Positions 1 to 8,779 of a DNA stretch of 64,000 nt are shown here, in pieces. The notes below the pieces were generated by a model. That model had not been told where the DNA came from. It searched no databases and was given only the letters and a program-made list of their open reading frames with translations. The position numbers and the translations under genes were made by a program. The stretch's first letter is position 1. Each line of letters starts with the position of its first letter. The DNA is taken from assembly GCF_017308985.1 (NCBI RefSeq), contig NZ_JADWPE010000003.1, forward strand, positions 1,325,351 to 1,389,350, in the 5' to 3' direction. The DNA is from Lysobacter changpingensis. Its GTDB lineage: Bacteria; Pseudomonadota; Gammaproteobacteria; Xanthomonadales; Xanthomonadaceae.

Positions 1-2
1 CG

Positions 3-179
3 CTGTGCGGTTTCGCCAACTTCAGCTCGATCGCGATCCAGATCGGCGGCATCGGCGGCCTCGCGCCGGAACGTCGCCAGGATCTCGCCCGCTTCGGCCT
101 GCGCGCGGTGCTCGGCGGTTCGATCGCGACGTTCATGACGGCGACGATCGCGGGCGTGCTGACGTGGTTCGGCAGCTGA
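3..179 (+). CDS. Nucleoside transporter (CNT/NupC family), C-terminal fragment
   Basis: Only the last 58 codons are in the window; the gene begins upstream. The peptide [18 protein letters not shown] followed by a basic linker and a hydrophobic C-terminal helix matches the end of concentrative nucleoside transporters, inner-membrane cation/nucleoside symporters. The frame stops at TGA 177-179, eight bases before a heptad-repeat arm. The next gene on the same strand is a ribokinase, which would fit uptake and catabolism of nucleosides or ribose. The family call rests on a short but characteristic motif. Confidence 0.75.
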   Translation: MCGFANFSSIAIQIGGIGGLAPERRQDLARFGLRAVLGGSIATFMTATIAGVLTWFGS

Positions 180-186
180 AGATGCC

Positions 187-299
187 GTGATTCGCGATTG
201 GGGATTCGTGATTCGCACAGGCGGATCCCCGATCGGCCACAACCTTCGGCAGGCGTAGCGATGAGCGTTGCTTCAACGAATCACGAATCACGAATCACC
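187..299. repeat. Inverted GTGATTC heptad arms flanking the ribokinase start
   Basis: Left arm 187-215 is a degenerate run of GTGATTC-like heptads; right arm 277-299 is the reverse complement (GAATCAC units). About 60 bp separate them, so a transcript could fold into a long hairpin. The right arm lies inside the ribokinase reading frame. The same heptads recur at 26602-26717, 28572-28614, 53134-53212 and 63882-64000. Confidence 0.85.
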
Positions 300-1265
300 C
301 ATCCCGGCGCCATCGTCGTCGTCGGTTCGTTCAACGTCGACCACGTCTGGGCCGTCGCGACGCTGCCGCGGCCGGGCGAGACGCTCAGCGGGCAGTACCA
401 CACCGGCCCGGGCGGAAAGGGTTTCAACCAGGCCACCGCCGCGGCCCGCGCCGGCGCGACGACGACGTTCGTGTGCGCGCTGGGCCAGGACCTCGGCGGA
501 CAACTGGCGCGCGCACTGGCGGAAGCCGACGGCATCGAGCTGCGCGACCTCGTCAGCGAGGCGCCGACCGGCACCGCCGGCATCTATGTCGATCACGATG
601 GCCGCAATTCGATCGTGATCGGACCGGGCGCGAACGCGGATCTCTCGGCCGCGTTCGTCGAATCCCAGCGCGAGCGCATCGCCGGCGCGCACGTGCTGCT
701 GGCACAGCTGGAATCGCCGTTGGCGGCGATCGAAGCCGCCTTCGTCGCGGCGCGCGCGCATGGCGTTCCGACGGTGCTCAATCCCGCGCCGTCGGACGCG
801 CAGTTGCCGGCGTCACTGCTCGCGCTGAGCGACGTCGTCACGCCCAACGAAACCGAATTCTGTTCGCAGGTCCGCCGGCACGTGGGCGAGGACCTCGATG
901 CCTCCACTCTGACGACGCTGGGCGATGCGGCGCTGCACGGCTGGTGCCGCCGGCTGCTTCCACACGGGACGGTCGTGATCACGCTGGGCGCGGCGGGCTG
1001 TTTCGTCTCGCACGCGGACGGCGCGCTACGCGCGGATGCACGTTCGTACTACCGCGTCGCCGGCACGAAGGTGCATCCGGTGGACACCACCGGCGCCGGC
1101 GATGCGTTCAACGGCGCGCTGGCGGCGTCGTGGGCGCTGCGACCGGACGCGGCGTTCGCCGATCATCTGCATTACGCGAACCGGTATGCGGCGCTTTCGA
1201 CCGAGCGCGAGGGCGCGGCGTTGTCGATGCCGCGCGACGCGGATGTGCGCGCGCGCTTTGGTTGA
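261..1265 (+). CDS. Ribokinase-like PfkB-family sugar kinase
   Basis: Predicted cytoplasmic kinase of 334 aa that phosphorylates ribose or a related sugar. The PfkB N-terminal block GPGGKGFNQ lies near residues 50-58. The C-terminal signature VDTTGAGDAFNGAL, containing the catalytic-base aspartate, lies near residue 277. Length fits ribokinase (about 300-310 aa) plus a short extension. ATG 261 is the nearest ATG before the conserved core, but residues 6-13 are encoded by a heptad-repeat arm, so either the repeat has become coding or the true start is an unusual codon closer to the core. Position after a nucleoside transporter supports ribose salvage. Other PfkB substrates (fructose, nucleosides) cannot be excluded. 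Confidence 0.85.
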   Translation: MSVASTNHESRITHPGAIVVVGSFNVDHVWAVATLPRPGETLSGQYHTGPGGKGFNQATAAARAGATTTFVCALGQDLGGQLARALAEADGIELRDLVSEAPTGTAGIYVDHDGRNSIVIGPGANADLSAAFVESQRERIAGAHVLLAQLESPLAAIEAAFVAARAHGVPTVLNPAPSDAQLPASLLALSDVVTPNETEFCSQVRRHVGEDLDASTLTTLGDAALHGWCRRLLPHGTVVITLGAAGCFVSHADGALRADARSYYRVAGTKVHPVDTTGAGDAFNGALAASWALRPDAAFADHLHYANRYAALSTEREGAALSMPRDADVRARFG

Positions 1266-1486
1266 ACGCCCTCCCCTGCGAATGCAGGGAGGGGTGAAGC
1301 GCACAGCGCCGAAGCGCTGACGAAAGTCGCTTCGATCGGCTAAGCGCCGGCACCAACCGCATCACTACATCGCACGTCCCGCCCGCCACCCCGACCCCTC
1401 TCCCGGGGGGAGGGGCGCAGGCATCGGGGCACGTCGTTGTACCGAACACCGTCCGCGCCAGCGCAACAAAACCCGCCGCCCTATCA
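1266..1486. other. Intergenic region with CCCTCCCC-type palindromes
   Basis: No gene is seen. The region holds two members of a common GC-rich palindrome family: CCCTCCCCTGC around 1270-1296 with its inverted partner, and CCCCTCTCCCGGGGGG around 1393-1410. The first could act as a terminator hairpin for the ribokinase transcript but lacks a T-run. Similar palindromes appear near 8789, 13283, 48895, 54766 and 56980. Confidence 0.6.
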
Positions 1487-1505
1487 AATAAGAACCATTC
1501 GCATT
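1487..1505. promoter_or_regulatory. Putative Fur box upstream of the TonB receptor
   Basis: AATAAGAACCATTCGCATT resembles the 19-bp Fur operator in its common AATGAGAATNATTCTCATT form. It sits 34 bp before the receptor ATG in an AT-richer island of an otherwise GC-rich region. Inference: ferric uptake regulator represses the receptor and PepSY genes when iron is sufficient. Confidence 0.65.
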
Positions 1506-1539
1506 ACCATGGCGGGCTTTCGACGTCCCGGAACCCACG

Positions 1540-3681
1540 ATGCTCCGCCGCCATGCCCTCGCCAGTGCCCTGCTGGCCGCCCTCGTCGCGCCTGTCGCCC
1601 ACGCCGATGAGGCCACCGACATCGATCGCGTGACCGTTTCCGCCAGCACCAGCCGCATTCCCGATTCCGAGGCCGCGCTGCCGAACACGATCACCGTGAT
1701 CGACCAGGCGCAGCTGCAGCAGCAGCTCGCGCTGACGCAGGACGTATCGCAAGTGCTGGCGAACCTGATTCCCTCCTTCGCGCCCTCGCGCCAGAAGCTC
1801 ACCAACAGCGGCGAGACGCTGCGCGGACGCAAGCCGCTGTACCTCGTCGACGGCGTGCCGCAGTCCACGCCGCTGCGCGACGGCGGTCGCGACGGCCACA
1901 CCATCGATCCGTCGATGATCGAGCGCATCGAGGTCATCCACGGCGCGAACGCGCTGCAGGGCCTGGGCGCGTCGGGCGGCATCATCAACATCATCACCAA
2001 GCGCGCGCCGCGCCAGGACGGCCAGGCCTTCCAGGACGTCTCGGTGTCCGCGTCCACCGCCGTGCCGCACGAGAGCGACAGCACCGGCTACCGCGCGTCC
2101 TACCTGTTCGGCACGCGCAGCGGCGCGTTCGACTTCGTCGGCGGCGCCTCGTACGCCAGCGAAGGCCTGTACTACGACGCCGACGGCGACTCGATCGCCG
2201 TCAACGACGTGCAGGGCGACCTGATGGACGCGGAGAGCTACAACCTCTTCGCCAAGGCCGGCTGGAACCTCGACGGGAACCGCCGTCTGCAGCTCAGCGC
2301 GAACCGCTACGAACTGCAGGGCAACAACAACTACCACGCGGTCGAAGGCGATCCCGCCACCGGCGAGACGGCGACGTCCGCGCGCGGCGGCAGCATCGGC
2401 GAAGGCCCGCGCAACCGCTCCACCTCGCTGACGCTGGACTACACCGACAAGGCGCTCGCCGGCGGCTACTTCCAGGCGCAGCTGTACTGGGTCGATTTCG
2501 AGGCCCTGTACGGCGGCAGCTTCTGGGGCGATTTCTGGGGCGACGGCCGCGATCCGGACTGGTTCGACCAGTCGCAGAACGCGTCGGAAAAGCTCGGCGG
2601 CAAGTTCAGCTGGTCGCGTGGCGACCTGTTCGGCCTGCGCCTGCGCGCGACCCTGGGCCTGGACATCGCGCGCGACACGACCTCGCAGGAACTCGTGCGC
2701 GCCGGCATGGATTGGGTGCCGGAAACCACCTACGAGTCGGTTTCGCCCTTCGTGCAGCTGGAATGGTGGGTGGCCGATTCGGTGATGCTGACCGGCGGCC
2801 TGCGCCACGAACGCGGCAAGCTGCAGGTCGACGACTACATCACCATTCCCGACCAGCGCCTCACGCCCGGCATCCATGGCACGCGCTACCTCGTCGAAGG
2901 CGGTTCGCCGGAAACCAGCGAGACCCTGCCGAACGTCGGCATCGTGTGGGAAGCCACCGACGCACTGAAGTTCTACGCGTCCTATTCGGAAGGCTACACG
3001 GTGGCCGACATCGGCCGCGTGCTGCGCGCGATCAACACGCCGGACCAGCGCGTGGACACGCTGGTCGACCTCCAGCCGGTCATCGCCGACAACCAGGAAA
3101 TCGGCCTGGACTACGACGACGGCCGCTGGCTGGTGCACCTGGCGGCGTTCTGGTCGGATTCCGACCTGGGTTCGCGCCTGGCCTTCGACCAGGCCACGCA
3201 GTTCTACAAGGTCGTGCGCGAGCGCACCGAGATCGACGGTTTCGAAGGCAGCGTCGCCTACCAGTTCAGCGACGCCACGCGCGTCGGCCTGGCCTACGCG
3301 CAGACCGACGGCCGATACGACAGCAACGGCGACGATCGCGTGGACAGCGACCTGCCGGGCGTCAACGTGAGCCCGGATCGCGCCACCGCCTTCTGGGAGC
3401 AGTCCTGGACGCCGGCGATCTCCACGCGCCTGCAGGCCAGCCACTCGCTCGACCGCGATTTCGACTATCGCGGCACGACGCTGCCGGACGAGTTCGAGGG
3501 TTACACGACGGTCGACCTGCAGGCGCGCTTCCAGCTGCCGGTCGGCGCGCTGAACGTGGGCGTGGAGAACCTGTTCGGTGAGCAGTACACGACGTATTAC
3601 TCGCAGACCACGCCGCGCGCCGACACCTACACCGCCGGTCGCGGTCGCGTGCTGACGGTGGGCTGGTCGCACCGGTTCTGA
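1540..3681 (+). CDS. TonB-dependent siderophore receptor
   Basis: Outer-membrane receptor of 713 aa for ferric siderophore import, energised by TonB-ExbBD. A signal peptide is clear (MLRRHALASALLAALVAPVAHA). A plug domain of about residues 45-150 includes PLYLVDGVPQ, IERIEVIHGANAL and GGIINIITKRAP. It is followed by a 22-strand-type barrel and a C-terminal aromatic residue (WSHRF). A Fur-box-like site lies just upstream and a PepSY-type membrane protein follows by 12 bp, so the pair probably forms an iron-regulated operon. The siderophore cannot be told from sequence. Confidence 0.9.
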   Translation: MLRRHALASALLAALVAPVAHADEATDIDRVTVSASTSRIPDSEAALPNTITVIDQAQLQQQLALTQDVSQVLANLIPSFAPSRQKLTNSGETLRGRKPLYLVDGVPQSTPLRDGGRDGHTIDPSMIERIEVIHGANALQGLGASGGIINIITKRAPRQDGQAFQDVSVSASTAVPHESDSTGYRASYLFGTRSGAFDFVGGASYASEGLYYDADGDSIAVNDVQGDLMDAESYNLFAKAGWNLDGNRRLQLSANRYELQGNNNYHAVEGDPATGETATSARGGSIGEGPRNRSTSLTLDYTDKALAGGYFQAQLYWVDFEALYGGSFWGDFWGDGRDPDWFDQSQNASEKLGGKFSWSRGDLFGLRLRATLGLDIARDTTSQELVRAGMDWVPETTYESVSPFVQLEWWVADSVMLTGGLRHERGKLQVDDYITIPDQRLTPGIHGTRYLVEGGSPETSETLPNVGIVWEATDALKFYASYSEGYTVADIGRVLRAINTPDQRVDTLVDLQPVIADNQEIGLDYDDGRWLVHLAAFWSDSDLGSRLAFDQATQFYKVVRERTEIDGFEGSVAYQFSDATRVGLAYAQTDGRYDSNGDDRVDSDLPGVNVSPDRATAFWEQSWTPAISTRLQASHSLDRDFDYRGTTLPDEFEGYTTVDLQARFQLPVGALNVGVENLFGEQYTTYYSQTTPRADTYTAGRGRVLTVGWSHRF

Positions 3682-3693
3682 TAAACCACGCAG

Positions 3694-4782
3694 ATGGACA
3701 TGGCCACCACCGTCGCCGCATCGAAGGCACCGCCCAGGCGGCGCCTGCGCGCGGCGCTGTCGTGGCTGCACCTGTGGACGGGGCTGACCGCGGGGCTGGT
3801 GTTCGCACTCGCCTCGCTGGCGGGCACGGTGCTGGTGTTCCATGTCGATCTGCTCAAACTGCAGCATCCGCAACTCGCGCAGCACGAACCCGTCGCAGAC
3901 GGGCGCGTGCTCGCGCAACTCATCGAACGCTGGCGGCCGGAAGGCTTGCGCTCGCTCGATCTTCCGCGCGAGGAACTGCCGGTCTGGCAGGCGTATTTCG
4001 AGGACGGACATCGCCAGTACTTCGCGCCCGAGGACGGCGCGCTGCTGCTCTACCGCAGCCATCGCGACGACGTGCTGCTGTGGCTGCACGAGTGGCACGT
4101 GGACCTGCTCGGTGGAAAGACCGGTCGCGAAGTCTGGGGCGTGATCGGCTGGATCTCGCTGGCGATGATCCTGATCGGCCTGTATCTGTGGTGGCCGAAG
4201 GCGGGGCGCTATCTCGCGCAACTGAAGGTGCACGCGGGACCGCCAGTGCGGCGCTGGCTCACGTGGCATCGCAGCGCCGGCGTGATCCTGCTTCCGCTGC
4301 TGTTGCTCGGGACGGTGACCGGCGTCGGCATGGTGTATTCGAAAGGCTTCCAGAAGGCCCTGACGGGTGCGTTCGGCGGGAAGAACGTGGCGGCGCCGGA
4401 ACTGCCCGCGAGCAGTGCGCCGATCGACTGGACGCACGCGATCGCGCAGGCGCGCATCGCGATTCCGGAGGCGCGGCTGGCACGCGTGTCGGTGCCCGAT
4501 CCGGATGAAGGCGCGGTCTCGTTCCGCGCACAGGCCCACGGCGAATGGCATCCGGTGGGACGCAGCACGATCGTGCTGACGCGCGACGGCCGGGTCGTCC
4601 AGGCCTTCGACGCGACGACGCACGGCCTCGGCATGCGCATGAGCCAGGCGTTCTATCCGTTGCACATCGGCGCGGTCGGCGGCAGCACGATGAAGTGGAT
4701 CACCGCGTTCATCGGGCTGCTGCCGATGTTCCTGCTGGTGACGGGGTTCCTGTTCTGGCGGCGTCGACGCGGGAAGCGGTAA
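3694..4782 (+). CDS. PepSY-associated transmembrane protein (PiuB-like)
   Basis: Inner-membrane protein of 362 aa. TM segments: about residues 25-50 (LTAGLVFALASLAGTVLVF), one around 155-170 (IGWISLAMILIGLYLWWP), one near 195-215 and one at the C-terminus (FIGLLPMFLLVTGFLFW). A long periplasmic loop carries the HEWHVDLLGG pattern typical of PepSY_TM proteins. Members often sit beside TonB siderophore receptors; some are proposed to reduce or release iron from siderophores in the periplasm, but the activity is not settled. It is 12 bp downstream of the receptor, so co-transcription is likely. Confidence 0.85.
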   Translation: MDMATTVAASKAPPRRRLRAALSWLHLWTGLTAGLVFALASLAGTVLVFHVDLLKLQHPQLAQHEPVADGRVLAQLIERWRPEGLRSLDLPREELPVWQAYFEDGHRQYFAPEDGALLLYRSHRDDVLLWLHEWHVDLLGGKTGREVWGVIGWISLAMILIGLYLWWPKAGRYLAQLKVHAGPPVRRWLTWHRSAGVILLPLLLLGTVTGVGMVYSKGFQKALTGAFGGKNVAAPELPASSAPIDWTHAIAQARIAIPEARLARVSVPDPDEGAVSFRAQAHGEWHPVGRSTIVLTRDGRVVQAFDATTHGLGMRMSQAFYPLHIGAVGGSTMKWITAFIGLLPMFLLVTGFLFWRRRRGKR

Positions 4783-4836
4783 GCCGGCGATCCGGGTGGC
4801 GTGATGGCCTCGCACGGGACAACGATATCCCGCCGC

Positions 4837-4842
4837 TACAAT
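4837..4842 (+). promoter_or_regulatory. -10 hexamer of dusB, leaderless spacing
   Basis: TACAAT (5 of 6 to TATAAT) ends six bases before the dusB ATG, which would place transcription start at or within a base or two of the start codon. No clear -35 is seen. No Shine-Dalgarno sequence with normal spacing precedes the ATG. Confidence 0.5.
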
Positions 4843-4848
4843 AAGGCC

Positions 4849-5859
4849 ATGTCCGCCCTCTCCTTCCGCATCGGTCCGCACGAGATCGCCCCGCGCGTCG
4901 TCCTGGCGCCGATGGCGGGCGTGACCGACAAGCCGTTCCGCATCCTGTGCAAGCGCATGGGTGCGGGGCTGTGCGTGTCGGAGATGACGACTTCGGACCC
5001 GCGTTTCTGGACCACGTCGAAGTCGCGCCACCGCATGGACCACGAAGGCGAGCCGGCGCCGATCAGCGTGCAGATCGCAGGCACCGTGCCGGAGGTGATG
5101 GCGGATGCCGCGCGCTACAACGTCGACCACGGCGCGCAGATCATCGACATCAACATGGGCTGCCCGGCGAAAAAGGTCTGCAACGCCTGGGCCGGATCGG
5201 CGCTGATGCGCGAGCCGGAACTGGTCGCGCGCATCCTCGACGCCGTCGTGCGCGCGGTGGACGTGCCGGTCACGCTGAAGATCCGCACCGGCTGGGCCGC
5301 CGGGCAACGCAACGCGCTGGAGATCGCGCGCATCGCGGAACGTGCCGGCATCGCCGCGCTCGCCGTGCACGGCCGCACGCGCGACCAGCAGTACACCGGC
5401 TTCGCCGAATACGACACGATCGCCGAAGTGAAGGCCGCGCTGTCGATTCCCGTGTTCGCCAACGGCGACATCGATTCCCCGCACAAGGCCGCGCAGGTGC
5501 TCGCGCACACCGGCTGCGATGCGGTGCTCGTCGGGCGCGCGGCGCAGGGCCGGCCGTGGATCTTCCGCGAGATCGCGCACTACCTGGAAACGGGCGAAAC
5601 GCTCCCCGAACCCACGCTGGCGGAAGTGCGCGACGTGCTGCTCGGGCATCTGGAACACCTGCATGCGTTCTACGGCGAGGTCTCCGGCGTGCGTATCGCG
5701 CGCAAGCATCTGGGCTGGTACGCGAAGGACCGACCCGAGAACGCGGCGTTCCGCGCGGTGGTGAACCGGGCGGAGACGGCGGAGGCGCAGCTCTCGCTCA
5801 CGCGCGACTACTTCGATGCGTTGATCGCGGGCGTGCAGCCGCTGGGTGTGGCGGCGTAA
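4849..5859 (+). CDS. dusB: tRNA-dihydrouridine synthase DusB
   Basis: FMN-dependent enzyme of 336 aa reducing uridine to dihydrouridine in tRNA D-loops. The N-terminal FMN-barrel motif APMAGVTDKPFR is at about residues 22-33. NMGCPAKKVCN with the catalytic cysteine is near residues 101-111, and HGRTRDQQYTG and GRAAQGRPW follow. The C-terminal helical domain is complete. ATG 4849 was chosen over an in-frame GTG at 4801 because homology begins at once (MSALSFRIGPHEI) and a -10 box lies just upstream. In enterobacteria dusB is followed by fis; here it is followed by repeats and an unrelated methyltransferase. Confidence 0.95.
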   Translation: MSALSFRIGPHEIAPRVVLAPMAGVTDKPFRILCKRMGAGLCVSEMTTSDPRFWTTSKSRHRMDHEGEPAPISVQIAGTVPEVMADAARYNVDHGAQIIDINMGCPAKKVCNAWAGSALMREPELVARILDAVVRAVDVPVTLKIRTGWAAGQRNALEIARIAERAGIAALAVHGRTRDQQYTGFAEYDTIAEVKAALSIPVFANGDIDSPHKAAQVLAHTGCDAVLVGRAAQGRPWIFREIAHYLETGETLPEPTLAEVRDVLLGHLEHLHAFYGEVSGVRIARKHLGWYAKDRPENAAFRAVVNRAETAEAQLSLTRDYFDALIAGVQPLGVAA

Positions 5860-5871
5860 CGAACTTCCCGC

Positions 5872-5962
5872 GAAGTCGGGAAGCCATCCTTCGGGCGCAT
5901 CAGCCATCCGGAAGACGGAATCGATGCGGACAGTCGGATCCCCGCCTTCGCGGGGATGACGG
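5872..5962. repeat. GTCAT-type palindromic repeats
   Basis: Two degenerate units: one around 5874-5890 (TTCCCGCGAAGTCGGGAA) and one around 5936-5962 (GATCCCCGCCTTCGCGGGGATGAC). This interspersed palindrome is widespread in Proteobacteria. It may serve as a weak terminator for dusB. Confidence 0.7.
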
Positions 5963-6068
5963 TGATACTGGGAAAACGGGAATGGGACAGCACGTTCCTG
6001 CCGCGACGGCTGGTTCTTAACTTCCGCCATGCGAGCATCCCGGCATCCGATACCGCACCGGTGCCGCC

Positions 6069-6905
6069 ATGCCTTCCAACCCGACGTCCTGCTCCGACTT
6101 CCCCTACCTGCACGGCTTCTCCGCGACCGAACAGGCGCGGCTGGTCAAGCAGGCGCGGCTGGCCGAATCGACGATCTTCCACAACATCGACTACAGCAGC
6201 GCGCAGCGGCTGCTGGAAGTGGGCAGCGGTGTCGGCGCGCAGACCGAAATCCTGCTGCGCCGCTTCCCGGAACTGCACGCGACCTGCGTCGATCTCAACG
6301 AAGCGCAGCTCGACGCCGCGCGCGCCAACCTCGATGCGATGCCATGGCTGAAAGGCCGTTACGACCTGCACCAGGCCGACGCCACCAATCTGCCTTTCGA
6401 ACCGCGCAGCTTCGATGCCGCCTTCCTGTGCTGGGTGCTCGAGCACGTGCCTTCGCCCTCGCGCGTGCTCAACGAAGTGCGCCGCGTGCTCGCGCCGGGA
6501 TCGCCGGTGTACATCACCGAGGTGATGAACTCGTCCTTCCTGCTCGATCCGTATTCGCCGAACGTATGGCGCTACTGGATGGCGTTCAACGACTTCCAGT
6601 ACGACAGCGGCGGCGATCCGTTCGTCGGCGCGAAGCTCGGCAACCTGCTGCTGGCCGGCGGCTTCCGGGACGTGACCACCGAAGTGAAGACGTTCTACTT
6701 CGACAACCGCGAACCGGCGCGGCGCAAGACGATGATCGCGTTCTGGGAGGAACTGCTGCTGTCCGCCGCCGACCAGCTGATCGAAGCGGGCAAGGTCACG
6801 CAGGACGTGGTCGACGGCATGCGCCGCGAGATGCACCAGGTGCAGAACGATCCGAATGCGGTGTTCTTCTACGCGTTCGTGCAGGCGCGCGCGGTCGTTT
6901 ATTGA
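6069..6905 (+). CDS. Class I SAM-dependent methyltransferase
   Basis: Protein of 278 aa with a Rossmann-type methyltransferase domain. Motif I LLEVGSGVGAQTEIL is near residues 48-62, an acidic residue closes strand 2 (CVDLNEAQLDAA), and AAFLCWVLEHVPSP is the motif IV region. The C-terminal part is helical. Members of this UbiE/methyltransferase-11 group act on varied small molecules; no substrate can be assigned. It stands alone between two repeat blocks. Confidence 0.75.
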   Translation: MPSNPTSCSDFPYLHGFSATEQARLVKQARLAESTIFHNIDYSSAQRLLEVGSGVGAQTEILLRRFPELHATCVDLNEAQLDAARANLDAMPWLKGRYDLHQADATNLPFEPRSFDAAFLCWVLEHVPSPSRVLNEVRRVLAPGSPVYITEVMNSSFLLDPYSPNVWRYWMAFNDFQYDSGGDPFVGAKLGNLLLAGGFRDVTTEVKTFYFDNREPARRKTMIAFWEELLLSAADQLIEAGKVTQDVVDGMRREMHQVQNDPNAVFFYAFVQARAVVY

Positions 6906-6920
6906 AACTGCTACCAGCGC

Positions 6921-7000
6921 AGGAACGAGAAACCAGGAACGGGAAACGGGTAACGCGTTGCATCACCTGCTCGTTTCCCGTTCCTCTCCACTCGTTCCCC
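6921..7000. repeat. GGAACGGGAAACG inverted repeat
   Basis: AGGAACGAGAAACC and GGAACGGGAAACGGG at 6921-6951 are mirrored by CGTTTCCCGTTCC and CTCGTTCCCC at 6972-7000, giving a possible hairpin just after the methyltransferase stop. The same element recurs at 44870-45080 and, more degenerate, at 41389-41470. Confidence 0.75.
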
Positions 7001-7210
7001 GCTTTGGTGAGATACGTGAAGGCCTCGCATCGTTTTCGCATGTAACCTTCATGCGCATGTGCCTGCATCGCGCTCGCGACGAACGGTGCAGGTCGAAAGT
7101 AACGCCCCCCTTCGGCCGATGTTTTTCCGCATCGCATGACCCAACCTGCGAGCGTCGGGGCGTCCCCTCTGCGGATCCACCGCAGCGCTCCGGCGGACCA
7201 GGAGGCCAAC

Positions 7211-7525
7211 ATGAAAGCCAAGCTTGCATTCATCGCCCTGGCAATGGCGGTGGCCCCGGCATGGGCCGCCGATCCGGTAGGCGATCTGTCGAAAGTCACC
7301 GGGCTGAGCGAGCGCAAGGTCACGATGCTCGTCGGCAACCGCACGGCGTTCGCGGAGTATCCGTACACCTACAATCGCGCGTACAAGAAGTTCGTTGCCG
7401 CCGTCGGCAAGGACAACTACGAGCGGTTGATGGATGGCGAAGCCATCGCGCTGCGCGACGCGCAGGGCAACGAGTACCTCGTGCAGCTCGACCGCGAGAC
7501 GCTCTCGGAGCGCGATGCGCTGTAA
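7211..7525 (+). CDS. Small secreted protein of unknown function
   Basis: Predicted 104-aa protein with a typical signal peptide (MKAKLAFIALAMAVAPAWA) leaving a mature part of about 85 residues rich in Tyr and charged residues (YPYTYNRAYKKF). A strong AGGAGG Shine-Dalgarno sequence ends six bases before ATG 7211 and decides the start. The mature protein has no cysteines and no recognised domain. I do not recognise the family. Confidence 0.8.
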   Translation: MKAKLAFIALAMAVAPAWAADPVGDLSKVTGLSERKVTMLVGNRTAFAEYPYTYNRAYKKFVAAVGKDNYERLMDGEAIALRDAQGNEYLVQLDRETLSERDAL

Positions 7526-7675
7526 GTCCGGCCGGGGTGCGCGTCGTCGCGCGCTCCGGGCGGGCCGGTCCAACCGACGATCGGGTGCCTACGTGAACCG
7601 TTCAATGTCCATCTGAAGGGACCGCGTGCGCACGCCACGCGGCCCCGCAGGAGACGCCGGTTCCGGCACAGGGGA

Positions 7676-8749
7676 TCAATCCAGCGTGACGCCTTCCGCC
7701 GACGCGCGCGGCGTGCTTTCGCTTGCGCCCGCACTGGCGATGTCGCTCGCCGGCTCGTGCCAGATGCGATGCCACATCGCTTCCAGGCGTCGCCCCGCTT
7801 CCCACGGCCATTGCAGCTGGTGCGGCGGGATTTCCTTCCAGCCGCCGTCCTGGCGCGCGACCGCGAAACTGAAGCTGTAATCGGGCTCGGCGCCCATGCG
7901 CAGGTCCGACAGCACGAGTTCGCCATCGCGCACCTGGGCCTTCATGAATCCGCGGTTGAACCACTGCAGGCGCTGCACGGCCGGGAATTCCCGTACCTGC
8001 GACATCGCGGCGACGTCGGAGGGATGATGGCGGAACCGCATCAGCCCCTGGTCCGCGACCAGCGAGCGTTCGCCTTCGACGAAGCCGTCGGGCGTCATCG
8101 CGACCACGCGCCAGAGCAGGATGTTGAACGGCATCGGCACCGAGAATCGCGGCGCATCCGCCAGCCCCTGCGCTGCGAGCGCCTGCTCCGCCGCATGGTC
8201 GACCTGCCGCTTGGCGAGCAGCGACAGGCCGAGGTAAAGCGAACTCACCGACAGCCCGGCGACGAGCATGGCGTGCGCGATGCGCCGCTCCCGCGCGAAC
8301 CACGCGATGACGCACGCCAGCAGCAGCCATACGGTATAGAGCGGATCGATGATGAACACGCTCGACCACATCGTCGGGCGAACCGGCAGGGGCCACAGCA
8401 GCTGCGTGCCGTACACGGTGAACGCGTCGAGCAGCGGATGCGTCACCAGCGCGCCCTGCATCGCCCAGAACCAGCGCTTGGGCGATTGCGCGACACGGCC
8501 GCCACGCGAGCGGAACCACGCCCAGATCGCCCACGCGACGAAGGGCAGCACCAGCAGCGAATGGCTGAAGCTGCGATGCCAGGTCATGCGCGCGACCGGG
8601 TCGTCGGTGATCAGGTTGATGGGAAGGACGTCGAGGTCGGGCAGCGTGCCGAGCGCCGCGCCGGCGAGCAGTGCGGCGCGCCGATGCTGCGGCGGTGCGA
8701 TGGCGGCGGCGACGGCGGCGCCGAGGACGATCTGGGTGAAGGAATCCAT
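7676..8749 (-). CDS. Membrane-bound metal-dependent hydrolase (YdjM/DUF457 family)
   Basis: Inner-membrane protein of 357 aa. It opens MDSFTQIVLGAA and carries LPDLDVLP and WHRSFSHSLLVLPF, the conserved Asp/His pattern of the LexA-regulated membrane hydrolase (YdjM) family, within five or six TM segments in the first 200 residues. The C-terminal 150 residues form a soluble domain. In E. coli ydjM belongs to the SOS regulon; no LexA box was seen here. The substrate is unknown. It is separated from the upstream metallophosphatase by about 200 bp of palindromic repeats. Confidence 0.8.
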   Translation of the reverse strand: MDSFTQIVLGAAVAAAIAPPQHRRAALLAGAALGTLPDLDVLPINLITDDPVARMTWHRSFSHSLLVLPFVAWAIWAWFRSRGGRVAQSPKRWFWAMQGALVTHPLLDAFTVYGTQLLWPLPVRPTMWSSVFIIDPLYTVWLLLACVIAWFARERRIAHAMLVAGLSVSSLYLGLSLLAKRQVDHAAEQALAAQGLADAPRFSVPMPFNILLWRVVAMTPDGFVEGERSLVADQGLMRFRHHPSDVAAMSQVREFPAVQRLQWFNRGFMKAQVRDGELVLSDLRMGAEPDYSFSFAVARQDGGWKEIPPHQLQWPWEAGRRLEAMWHRIWHEPASDIASAGASESTPRASAEGVTLD

Positions 8750-8779
8750 GCCCGGATGCTAGCGGGTTCGCGTGGTTGG

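Noticed and set aside
5936..5962. Unique regulatory palindrome after dusB
   Set aside because: It belongs to the common GTCAT-type interspersed palindrome also present at 28647, 48992, 49063 and near 50508-50590.
1504..6030. A very long open frame antisense to the iron-uptake genes and dusB
   Set aside because: It is the low-stop shadow expected opposite GC-rich codons. The plus-strand genes have clear domains and starts; the antisense product is Arg/His-rich with no fold signal.
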